Assembly (NCBI GenBank): GCA_004293285.1
Contig: RDYF01000028.1
Location: 1 to 64,000, forward strand
From: Verrucomicrobiota bacterium
Lineage (GTDB): Bacteria; Verrucomicrobiota; Verrucomicrobiia; Verrucomicrobiales; Akkermansiaceae
Length of the DNA: 64,000 nt
Reading direction: 5' to 3'
Shown here in pieces: positions 44,446 through 51,797 of the stretch (position 1 is its first letter; each line of letters begins with the position of its first letter). The notes under the pieces were generated by a model. The model saw only the letters and a list, made by a program, of their open reading frames with translations, was not told the DNA's origin and searched no databases. The position numbers and the translations under genes were made by a program.

Positions 44446-44838
44446 TCATTCGACCGCGCGCAGCGGTTGGTTGCTGTAGTACACCATGTCCATGCCCAAA
44501 ATGCTCGCACGATAGCGATACTTGCTGGCGATCGAAACCAATTTGGCATCTTTATCAAACAAAGTCACTCCTTGAGGCATGGTGGATTGATAGGCGCGAC
44601 CATCAATGATCAGTGAAGTAAACTCGCCGTAAAGCTGAGAGATTTGCGAAATGCTACGAAAACCGTGAGAAGACGGGGTGATCAGAATGCCCACCACGGG
44701 AGTCTTCAAATTTGCGGCGACATTCTCAAGCTCTTCGAAATTCTTCGCTTTTTTCGGCAGCCATATGGAAGTTCGGTCGGCATACCATGCCACAGCCCAA
44801 GGTTGGTCGCTGATGATGATTTGATCCTTTTTCACCAT
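44446..44838 (-). CDS. C-terminal piece of a membrane glycosyltransferase-like protein (split gene)
   Basis: A 130-residue soluble alpha/beta segment with SDQPWAVAWYADRTSIWLP, GILITPSSHG and a helical middle. In related proteins that I recall from Verrucomicrobiota, the same PWAVAWYADR segment follows directly after the membrane part of a GT39-like protein. The start ATG overlaps the stop of the upstream gene in ATGGTGA (44832-44838), so two translationally coupled polypeptides are possible. It could equally be one gene interrupted by a small deletion. Standing alone it lacks a membrane anchor or signal peptide. Confidence 0.6.
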   Translation of the reverse strand: MVKKDQIIISDQPWAVAWYADRTSIWLPKKAKNFEELENVAANLKTPVVGILITPSSHGFRSISQISQLYGEFTSLIIDGRAYQSTMPQGVTLFDKDAKLVSIASKYRYRASILGMDMVYYSNQPLRAVE

Positions 44839-46202
44839 CCTTTGCCTTTGTCGCCGCGCACCAAGCCAAATCGAGCCATGTTGTACGAGCCAAGAAGCAT
44901 CGGCGCGGCACTAAGAACCACGATCACAAAGTGATGCGCATTGCGCAAAATCGGCAGCGAGTTGACGACTTCCAATTTGCCCCAGACAATCGAGAGAAAT
45001 GCCAAACCGTAACCGGTCATGATCGGAGCGAAAAGGATGTGAATTTGATTTGGATGAGTGCCCTCAGAGCTCACGCCGAAGATCGACATGCCCAATGCGG
45101 CAAAGAGCCACATCAGCAAAATGCACCAGCGGAAATCCGCAATCGATTTGCGCTTGAACGGATGCAGCAGCGCCAGGAAGAACAAGGGAGCTGCGAAAAT
45201 CGAACCCAAGAAGGGCAAGATGTCCGTGCCTTGCAGAATGGTCGTGCGAATGATTTTCATGATCAATCCGTCAAGCCGTAAGTTGGAATCGTTGGAAGCG
45301 AAGTCCATGACACGCATCGCCGAGTCCTCGCCATCGCCCAAACCGCTGTAAATCACCATAAATGCCGTTCCCATGACCGAGCCGCTCGCTTGATAATTTC
45401 GATACAACGGAGCAGCGCAAACAATCAAAGCAATCGCAATCACCATCAAGGACACCAAACCCCGCGGGCGGAAGGCGAATGCTGCGAAAATCAAGTAACC
45501 GATCAAAATCCACACCGCGATCCAGTGGGTCAATGCCAACAACACCAAGCAAAATCCTGCTACCAGAGCTGGCATCAGCGGTAGTCGACCTTCTTGCACG
45601 TATTCGATCGCCCGGTAGGCGAAGTAAGTCGCAGAGGAAAACAGGAAGAGCATCAGCATTTGTGCTTGTCCGGACAGGGAAAAATTCCACATCAATTCAC
45701 AACACAGCATCAACAGCGCGGCTACGCCCGCGATTTTCGCGTCGAAAATCCGCGTCAGCAGGAGGTAGTTGACGCCAATGGCGAGCAGAAAGAACATCGT
45801 CGCCACACCTGCCACTACGCGGTCGAGGGCATAGACCATCTGATCTTTTTGGATTTTCCATTTTTCGCCATCGGCGGCATCGATGATTTTAAACACTGCC
45901 GCATTGACCAAAAGATTCAAGGGAGCGTGGAAGGTATCGCGGAATCCGACAAACCCCGCATTGGCATCGGGCGCACGCTTGCTTTGTTCATACGCAACAG
46001 GACGAATGAACTTCGTCGTGATCCCTTCATTGCGAGCGATTTGACGCGCAATCTGCGCCTGGTCCATCGCCTCGGCAGAATTGAGTCCGCGAAACAACAA
46101 AAACAAGTTGCCCATGGTCAAAATCAACATGAGCAAGAAAAAGAGAATTTTGCGAACCAAAGAGGCTGCGTCGATTTCTGGGCGGGAGATACTGCGATTC
46201 AT
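44832..46202 (-). CDS. Polytopic membrane protein, GT39-like, probably truncated at the C terminus
   Basis: A 456-residue inner-membrane protein with about 10-11 hydrophobic segments. The first, at 17-41 (KILFFLLMLILTMGNLFLLF), is followed by an extracytoplasmic-loop-like EAMDQAQIARQIARNEGITT reminiscent of the GT39/PMT glycosyltransferase loop holding catalytic Asp. Polyprenyl-phosphate sugars would be the donors in that case. The frame ends GLVRGDKGKGW just before a C-terminal soluble domain is expected; that domain appears in the next gene. It follows the NtrC-type regulator by 10 bp on the same strand. Function is inferred only from topology and motif likeness. Confidence 0.72.
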   Translation of the reverse strand: MNRSISRPEIDAASLVRKILFFLLMLILTMGNLFLLFRGLNSAEAMDQAQIARQIARNEGITTKFIRPVAYEQSKRAPDANAGFVGFRDTFHAPLNLLVNAAVFKIIDAADGEKWKIQKDQMVYALDRVVAGVATMFFLLAIGVNYLLLTRIFDAKIAGVAALLMLCCELMWNFSLSGQAQMLMLFLFSSATYFAYRAIEYVQEGRLPLMPALVAGFCLVLLALTHWIAVWILIGYLIFAAFAFRPRGLVSLMVIAIALIVCAAPLYRNYQASGSVMGTAFMVIYSGLGDGEDSAMRVMDFASNDSNLRLDGLIMKIIRTTILQGTDILPFLGSIFAAPLFFLALLHPFKRKSIADFRWCILLMWLFAALGMSIFGVSSEGTHPNQIHILFAPIMTGYGLAFLSIVWGKLEVVNSLPILRNAHHFVIVVLSAAPMLLGSYNMARFGLVRGDKGKGW

Positions 46203-46212
46203 GGCTGTTGTC

Positions 46213-47598
46213 CTAAAGTCCTTTTTCTTTCAATTTGCGTTGGAGTGTGCGGCGGGAAATGCCCAAAAGCTCGGCCGCCACAGTGCGATTTCCCGCAGCG
46301 TGCGCCAAGGCAGCAGTGATCAGACGCTGCTCGAGTGCATCTAAGTTGAAATCCTCGGAGCAAGCAAGCGAGTTTTCTGTCGCATTCTCGCCCACCTGAT
46401 CGACACTCCGCTGCCCCGCTCGACCCTGGCGTAGAAAATCCGGCAAGTGCTCGACGCCAATTTGCTCGGCATTGCACATCACCACCCCATGTTCAATCAC
46501 GGTCCGTAGCTCGCGGACGTTCCCCGGCCAAGGATAGGAACGCAGTAGTGCCAGCGCTTCATCGGTCAGCGGCTTGAGCTTGCGGCCATTTTCTTCCGCA
46601 AATTCGCGCAAAAAGGCCGCCGCCAATAACACCACGTCCTCGCCGCGCTCACGCAAGGGAGGCATCTGGATTTGCACGACGTTAAGCCGAAAGTACAAAT
46701 CTTCGCGAAATTCCCCACGGTCCACCATTTCTCGCAGGTTCCGATTGGTCGCAGCCACGAGTCGCACGTCGACTTTGATCGGAGTGTTCGACCCGACACG
46801 CTCGATGCTGCGCTCGGACAAGACACGAAGGAGTTTTACCTGCGTGGCGGCATCGATCTCACCAATTTCATCAAGAAAAATCGTTCCCCCATCGGCTTGC
46901 TCGAAGCGCCCCAATCGACGCTGCGCCGCTCCGGTAAAAGCGCCTTTTTCGTGACCAAAAAGCTCGCTTTCGAGCAATTGCGGCGACAAGGCCGCGCAGT
47001 GAACAATCACAAATTTCCCTGCCGGACGACCGGAAAGCTGATGAATCGTGTGCGCCACCACTTCTTTCCCCGTGCCGCTCTCGCCCTGAATCAATACCGT
47101 CGCACGCGTCGGTGCGACCTGTTCGATGCGCTCGATGGTTTTTTCTAAAATCGCCGACTTGCCGATCAAGCGCTTGAGCTTGCCTTTTTCTTCGACAACT
47201 TGCTTGAGCTCACGGTTCTCCACTTCCAAGTGCCGCTGACGCAGGCCGCGTTTGAGCAGCATTTCGACTTCATCGAGATTCAGCGGCTTGGTGACAAAAT
47301 GCCAAGCACCGCGACGCATTGCTTCGACAGCGGTATCGACCGAACCATAGGCGGTCATCATCACAGCCAAGGGCGGGCGGGGTCGACTCATGGCAAGATC
47401 GAGCACCTCCATGCCATTTTCCGCACCAAGACGGAGATCGGTGAGCAGCAGATCGACATCAAAGCTTTTCAGCACCGACTCCGCTTCTTTTTTGTTCGAG
47501 GCAAGATAGACCTCAAAATCGCCCTCCAAGGCCAATCGCAGGCCCTCGCGCGTGGCTTTTTCGTCATCGACGATCAGTAATGTCGGTTGCTGGCTCAT
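46213..47598 (-). CDS. Sigma-54-dependent response regulator, NtrC family
   Basis: A 461-residue response regulator. The receiver has LIVDDE with Asp11-Asp12, the phospho-acceptor Asp54 in LLLTDLRLGAENG and the switch region VMMTAYGS. The AAA+ domain carries GESGTGKE, the sigma-54 contact loop GAFTGA, GGTIFLDEIGEID and [12 protein letters not shown]. The C terminus is a Fis-type helix-turn-helix (TVAAELLGISRRTLQRKLKE). The upstream kinase gene overlaps by four bases, making them a cognate pair. In contrast to the regulator at 12.9-14.3 kb, all phosphorylation residues are intact. Confidence 0.96.
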   Translation of the reverse strand: MSQQPTLLIVDDEKATREGLRLALEGDFEVYLASNKKEAESVLKSFDVDLLLTDLRLGAENGMEVLDLAMSRPRPPLAVMMTAYGSVDTAVEAMRRGAWHFVTKPLNLDEVEMLLKRGLRQRHLEVENRELKQVVEEKGKLKRLIGKSAILEKTIERIEQVAPTRATVLIQGESGTGKEVVAHTIHQLSGRPAGKFVIVHCAALSPQLLESELFGHEKGAFTGAAQRRLGRFEQADGGTIFLDEIGEIDAATQVKLLRVLSERSIERVGSNTPIKVDVRLVAATNRNLREMVDRGEFREDLYFRLNVVQIQMPPLRERGEDVVLLAAAFLREFAEENGRKLKPLTDEALALLRSYPWPGNVRELRTVIEHGVVMCNAEQIGVEHLPDFLRQGRAGQRSVDQVGENATENSLACSEDFNLDALEQRLITAALAHAAGNRTVAAELLGISRRTLQRKLKEKGL

Positions 47599-48767
47599 GG
47601 GTTGATTTCGATGATTTCATCAGCGCGCGGCAAGAGCCGGGCCTTTTTCTCCGTGATCGGCAGGTAAAAAGAAACGTTCGTCCCCAGACCTTCGCGGCTC
47701 TCGATTTCCATCTCGCCGCCATGCTCGCGAATGATGCGTCGCACGATCAAGAGCCCGAGCCCCGAACCGCCTTCTTTGGTGCTGCGATAGGGCTCAAACA
47801 TCGTGCCCATCTGCTCCGGAGAAATGCCCATGCCATTGTCAGCAATCTGAATTTTGAGCTCATAGTCATTGCTATCGATGCGGATGGTGATGCAGCCATG
47901 GGTGTCGTTGGGCATCGCCTGAGCCGCGTTGCGCAACAAGTTGTGAAACACCTGATGCATCTGAATCGGATCGAGATCGAGCACGGGCAAAGTCTCTTGG
48001 AGATCCATCACCACCGCAATCCCGCGCGCTGAAAGCTCGGGCTCCAGCAAGCGCAATACGTCCTCGCAGATGGTTTGTATCCGGACTTTCTCGCGTCGTA
48101 AGGCACTGGGGCGAATGGCTTGGAGGAATTGCTTCAAAATGCCATCCAAGCGCTGAATTTCTTGTCGCGCGGTGGACAAATGCTCTTCCAGCAACTGCCG
48201 ATCACCCGCTGCCAGCTTGCGGATTTTGCGATCGAGCAATTGCAAGTGAATGCCCAACGAGTTAAGCGGATTGCCAATTTCGTGAGCCACTCCTGCCGCC
48301 AACATGGTCAAAGCACCAAGCCGCTCGGATTCGATCGCCGCTTGGGTTTCCGCCCGATCACTGGTGAGATCGTTGACGATCATGACCCAGCCCGAACGCA
48401 TGTCGCGATCGACAATCGGGGCGAGATAAAAATGCAGATAACGCCGCTCTGGATAAAACACTTCCATGTCTCGGCTGACCACATGGGGCTGCTCCATGAG
48501 AGCCGACCAGTCCATGCCTCGAACGAGTTCGCTCATGTTTTTTCCCACGGAACTCTCGCCATCCAATCCAAAAAATCCGCAGGCCGCTTGGTTCAAAAAA
48601 CTCACCTGGCCGCCGCCGTCGATCAAGATGACGCCCTCGCGCAAGGCTTGGAAAACCTGCACGAAAAAGCCTTTTTCTTCGCGCAAACGATCGACGATCG
48701 ACTGCACCACCGAGGGATCGAGTCGATCGAGTTTCGCCACCAGTTTGTCAACAAATCCTGCTTTCAT
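47595..48767 (-). CDS. PAS-domain sensor histidine kinase (NtrB-like)
   Basis: A 390-residue cytoplasmic kinase. An N-terminal region of about 40 residues is followed by a PAS domain at 45-150 (ALREGVILIDGGGQVSFLN). Then comes HisKA with the phospho-accepting His in AAGVAHEIGNPLNSLGIHLQ at about 165-185 and an HATPase domain (VFHNLLRNAAQAM, IADNGMGISPEQM, GSGLGLLIVRRI). No transmembrane helix is seen, so it senses a cytoplasmic signal. Its stop overlaps the response regulator start, as expected for a two-component pair controlling sigma-54 promoters. A divergent cutA gene starts 44 bp away. Confidence 0.95.
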   Translation of the reverse strand: MKAGFVDKLVAKLDRLDPSVVQSIVDRLREEKGFFVQVFQALREGVILIDGGGQVSFLNQAACGFFGLDGESSVGKNMSELVRGMDWSALMEQPHVVSRDMEVFYPERRYLHFYLAPIVDRDMRSGWVMIVNDLTSDRAETQAAIESERLGALTMLAAGVAHEIGNPLNSLGIHLQLLDRKIRKLAAGDRQLLEEHLSTARQEIQRLDGILKQFLQAIRPSALRREKVRIQTICEDVLRLLEPELSARGIAVVMDLQETLPVLDLDPIQMHQVFHNLLRNAAQAMPNDTHGCITIRIDSNDYELKIQIADNGMGISPEQMGTMFEPYRSTKEGGSGLGLLIVRRIIREHGGEMEIESREGLGTNVSFYLPITEKKARLLPRADEIIEINP

Positions 48768-48811
48768 CCATCGTGTTTGCCAAATGCCTTGGGAAGGCGT
48801 ATCCTGCGATC

Positions 48812-49147
48812 ATGATCCCCACGATCACACCGATTCTTGTGCTTTGCAGCTGTCCCGATGAGACCAAGGCGCGACAGATTGGCACACTTCTTGTAGAAAA
48901 GCAACTCGCAGCTTGCGTGAGCTTTGCGGCGTCGGAATCGATGTATCGCTGGCAGGGAAACCTCGAGTCGGCGACGGAAACGGTTCTCACGATCAAAACT
49001 TCACAAGAACATTTTCCTCGTTTACGCGACCTGATTCTCGCACATCATCCTTACGAAGTTCCTGAAATCATCGGCCACCCCATTACGACCATTTCTCCCA
49101 GTTACCTGCAATGGATGCAGCAATCGCTGGGAGCAATCAAACCATAG
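48812..49147 (+). CDS. cutA: CutA1-like divalent cation tolerance protein
   Basis: A 111-residue trimeric, ferredoxin-like protein of the CutA1 family. Family segments are LVLCSCPDETKARQIGTLLV, KQLAACVSFA, YRWQGNLESATETVLTIKT, HPYEVPEIIGHPI and the C-terminal YLQWM. The ATG at 48812 matches the family start; an earlier frame overlaps the divergent kinase gene. The role in bacteria is poorly defined despite the name. It is divergent from the kinase/regulator pair and followed by the xer gene after 44 bp. Confidence 0.95.
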   Translation: MIPTITPILVLCSCPDETKARQIGTLLVEKQLAACVSFAASESMYRWQGNLESATETVLTIKTSQEHFPRLRDLILAHHPYEVPEIIGHPITTISPSYLQWMQQSLGAIKP

Positions 49148-49191
49148 CTCGCTCTTGACGATGCCACGGCTTCTTTCTAAGGTCGGACAAC

Positions 49192-50115
49192 ATGGAATCC
49201 ACGAAGGCGGAATCATTGGCTCTGGAGGAAGATTTTTTTCGTTTCCTCGATACCGAGCGCACGGCTTCCGCGCTGACGGTGCGCAATTACCGCAAGGCCC
49301 TCGCGGCCTACCGCATCCATCGCGATCTGGAATTCCAAGGCTGGCGAAATGAAAGCATCGAAAATTTCCGCGCCTGGCTTTTTGCGCTGATGAAAGCAGA
49401 GTCCGCGCGGGCGACGATCCGACTCCATTTTGCTGCGATTCGCTCGTTTTACCAATACCTCGTGCACCGACGCGGACTCGCCAAAAGCCCGGTCGCCGAC
49501 CTGCAATTGCCGAAGGCTGAACGCAAGTTGCCGGTGGTGTTGAATCTTTCTCAAATGGAGGAACTGCTCGGTCTTCCCCAGAAACTGCAGGGCGATGCCC
49601 CGAAAATCCCTTGGCTCGCCGCGCGCGACACCGCGATTCTAGAACTGTTTTATTCTTGCGGCCTGCGCATTTCGGAATTGCGGCAGCTCGATGTCAAGGA
49701 TGTGGATTTTCTCAGCGAGTCTGTCCGAGTTGTCGGCAAGGGCTCGAAGCAACGCATGGTGCCCATCGGACGTCACGCCATCGACGCTCTACAGCGCTAC
49801 CGCGAAAAAGCCGTCGTCACCTCGGGCGCGCTGTTTCTCAGCTCGCGCCGCACGCGCATCACCCAGCAGGCGATTGATTTGTTGCTGAAGAAATACTTGC
49901 GTGCCTCATCGATCCCTTTCGCCATTTCGCCGCATAAAATCCGCCACTCTTTTGCCACTCACCTGCTCGACGCCGGTGCGGATCTCCGCTCGGTGCAAGC
50001 TCTGCTCGGCCACTCGTCGCTCTCGACCACCCAAATTTACACGCACGTCACCCGCGAGCGACTGCGCCAAGCCTATGACCAAGCTCACCCGCGCGCGAAG
50101 GATCTCTCCTCATGA
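49192..50115 (+). CDS. Tyrosine recombinase XerC/XerD
   Basis: A 307-residue site-specific recombinase that resolves chromosome dimers at dif. It has an N-terminal SAM-like core-binding domain (about 10-95) and the catalytic domain with all active residues: Arg159 in CGLRISELR, Lys183 in VVGKGSKQR, His248 and Arg251 in SPHKIRHSFATHLLDAGADL, His274 in GHSSLSTT and the nucleophile Tyr283 in QIYTHV. Whether it is XerC or XerD cannot be decided by eye, and no dif site was located. Mobile-element integrases share the fold, but no element borders are evident. Its stop overlaps the next gene by four bases. Confidence 0.95.
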   Translation: MESTKAESLALEEDFFRFLDTERTASALTVRNYRKALAAYRIHRDLEFQGWRNESIENFRAWLFALMKAESARATIRLHFAAIRSFYQYLVHRRGLAKSPVADLQLPKAERKLPVVLNLSQMEELLGLPQKLQGDAPKIPWLAARDTAILELFYSCGLRISELRQLDVKDVDFLSESVRVVGKGSKQRMVPIGRHAIDALQRYREKAVVTSGALFLSSRRTRITQQAIDLLLKKYLRASSIPFAISPHKIRHSFATHLLDAGADLRSVQALLGHSSLSTTQIYTHVTRERLRQAYDQAHPRAKDLSS

Positions 50116-50795
50116 AAAATCTCTCGTTTTTTTGTCTGTTTTTGAGCTTTATCGCACCCTTGCACTCCGATGACGCCGCACTGATTCGTCTTTTGCTCGA
50201 AGAAAAACTCGACCAACGAACCTTCGCTTTTGCCGATGTTGTCCACGCAGCCACAGGCAAAAAAGTCATCCCGCTCGACGCGCAAAACGCTGCGCATCAA
50301 CGCATCACCCACGCCGTGCGCGAGGCACTGACTACCAGCATGAAAGAGCTTTCACAGCCCGACTCCCCCGTCCGCCAGCAGCGTCGCATTAATGAAGCAT
50401 CGCGCTTTTTTGAAGACCTGCTGCGCCAAAAAATCCAACGCGTCCCTGGTCTGCGATGCGAATTTCCGCTCACCCAACAAGGCGCGCAGCAACGATCGGG
50501 ATATCCGGATTTGAAAATCACCGATGTCGCCAGTGGCACCATTGCCTACCTCGATCCGAAACTGATCGAGGCCCGTGCTCTCGATTCGACCTTTCGCACG
50601 TTTTACTACGAACCCAAAAACGGCACGGCAAAAATCAACGACGATGCCCTCCATTTGCTCTGCGGCATTGAGCACGATGGCCGACAAGGCGCATGGACTT
50701 TTCAACGCTTTCACTTGGTCGACCTCTCCACGCTGCGTGTTCGTCTCAAGGCCGAATTTCAAGCTTCCAATGCTGACCTTTATCGCCAACCATAA
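50112..50795 (+). CDS. Exported protein of unknown function with a PD-(D/E)xK-like segment
   Basis: A 227-residue protein with a probable signal peptide at 1-18 (KNLSFFCLFLSFIAPLHSDD). The middle part is helical and charged. Near residues 135-160 lies SGYPDLKITDVASGTIAYLDPKLIE, where PDL is followed about 16 residues later by LDPK. This spacing resembles the PD-(D/E)xK nuclease-fold signature, but the resemblance is short and I do not call it a nuclease. No family is recognised. It is translationally coupled to the xer gene by a four-base overlap and precedes the IF-1-like gene by 13 bp. Confidence 0.75.
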   Translation: MKNLSFFCLFLSFIAPLHSDDAALIRLLLEEKLDQRTFAFADVVHAATGKKVIPLDAQNAAHQRITHAVREALTTSMKELSQPDSPVRQQRRINEASRFFEDLLRQKIQRVPGLRCEFPLTQQGAQQRSGYPDLKITDVASGTIAYLDPKLIEARALDSTFRTFYYEPKNGTAKINDDALHLLCGIEHDGRQGAWTFQRFHLVDLSTLRVRLKAEFQASNADLYRQP

Positions 50796-50808
50796 CCGCG
50801 CTGCGCCC

Positions 50809-51066
50809 ATGGAAAATACCATCACCACCACTGCGACCATCATCGCCCCTTACTCGGACATCTTTGAGGCCACTCTCCCCAACGGCAAAAAAACGCTCGC
50901 TCATTTTTCGCGCACGACAGCTCATCTGCGCGAACAAATCGAAATTGGCATGACGGTCACTGTCGAGCTCACCCCCTTCGACTTCGATGTCGCACGCATT
51001 GTCGCCGTGCATCCACTCGCCACTGACTCGCCCGCTACGGCAGCAAGTCCGGCCGATTTTTCTTAG
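50809..51066 (+). CDS. infA: Translation initiation factor IF-1 (or IF-1-like S1 protein)
   Basis: An 85-residue OB-fold (S1-type) protein similar to IF-1, which binds the ribosomal A site during initiation. The pattern IFEATLPNGKKTLAHFSRT, LREQIEIGMTVTVELTPFDF and ARIVAV follows IF-1 strands closely. A short Ala/Ser/Pro-rich tail (ATDSPATAASPADFS) is not part of the usual 72-residue IF-1. It could be a second, divergent IF-1 rather than the main one, because no ribosomal protein operon is nearby. Its last 32 bases overlap the convergent trmD gene. Confidence 0.82.
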   Translation: MENTITTTATIIAPYSDIFEATLPNGKKTLAHFSRTTAHLREQIEIGMTVTVELTPFDFDVARIVAVHPLATDSPATAASPADFS

Positions 51067-51706
51067 TGCGCAACAGCGCCTGCTCGCGCTGCCACTCGGC
51101 AATCTTGCGATGATTCCCCGAAAGCAATACTTCCGGCACACGCAAGCCGCGAAACTCCGCAGGCTTGGTGTAGGCTGGCGCTTCTAACAAATTTTCTTGC
51201 TGAAAGGATTCTTCGACACTGGAACGCTCATCGCCGAGCGCGCCGGGCAAGAGCCGCACAATCGCATCGGTCACCACAGCTGCCGCAATCGCGCCATTGG
51301 TCAACACGTAATCGCCAATCGAAAGCTCGAGGTCGATCAATTCATCGATCACCCGCTGATCCACGCCCTCGTAGTGTCCGCAGACCAGCAGCAAATGCGG
51401 TCGCAGTGAGAGCTCACGAGCCACGGCTTGACGAAACACTTTGCCCTGCGGCGTCATCAGCACCACCAGGGTGTCGGGTCCACGCAGAGCCTCAATGGCC
51501 GCGAATAAAGGCTCGGGCTTGAGCAACATCCCTGGACCACCACCGCACAGCGTGTCATCGGTTTTTTGATGCTTATCCACCGCCCAATCGCGCAACTGAT
51601 GCGCACGGATCTGCACAATCCCTGCCGCCTGCGCTCGCTTCATGATGCTCTCACTCAAGGGAGCCAGCGCCACTTCCGGAAAAAGCGTTAGGATATCAAT
51701 GATCAT
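51035..51706 (-). CDS. trmD: tRNA (guanine-N1-)-methyltransferase TrmD
   Basis: SPOUT-class methyltransferase that makes m1G37 in tRNA to prevent frameshifting; 223 residues. The N-terminal MIIDILTLFPE, LRDWAVDKHQKTDDTLCGGGPGMLLKPEPLF, the trefoil-knot motifs LLVCGHYEGVDQRV and SIGDYVLTNGAIAAAV, and the C-terminal LLSGNHRKIAEWQREQAL are standard. The ATG at 51706 starts exactly at the family N terminus. Its 3' end overlaps the convergent IF-1-like gene by 32 bases. It is divergent from mfd. Confidence 0.97.
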   Translation of the reverse strand: MIIDILTLFPEVALAPLSESIMKRAQAAGIVQIRAHQLRDWAVDKHQKTDDTLCGGGPGMLLKPEPLFAAIEALRGPDTLVVLMTPQGKVFRQAVARELSLRPHLLLVCGHYEGVDQRVIDELIDLELSIGDYVLTNGAIAAAVVTDAIVRLLPGALGDERSSVEESFQQENLLEAPAYTKPAEFRGLRVPEVLLSGNHRKIAEWQREQALLRTKKNRPDLLP

Positions 51707-51797
51707 CGTCGCACCCAAGATAACAGCATTCCCCCATGCCCGCAATGCAAAGCATTGTTGCAAGAGCTGGTTGCCTTTCTTGGGGCATGATGCCGCC

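Noticed and set aside
48880-48900. Possible sigma-54 promoter TTGGCACACTTCTTGTA
   Set aside because: It lies inside cutA and the -12 element deviates from TTGC; no gene start lies suitably downstream.
49192-50115. Phage or element integrase
   Set aside because: The protein has the length and motifs of XerC/XerD, and no attachment-site repeats or phage genes surround it.
51642-51797. N-terminal extension of mfd from an upstream ATG
   Set aside because: It overlaps the start of the divergent trmD gene and the extra residues do not resemble Mfd.
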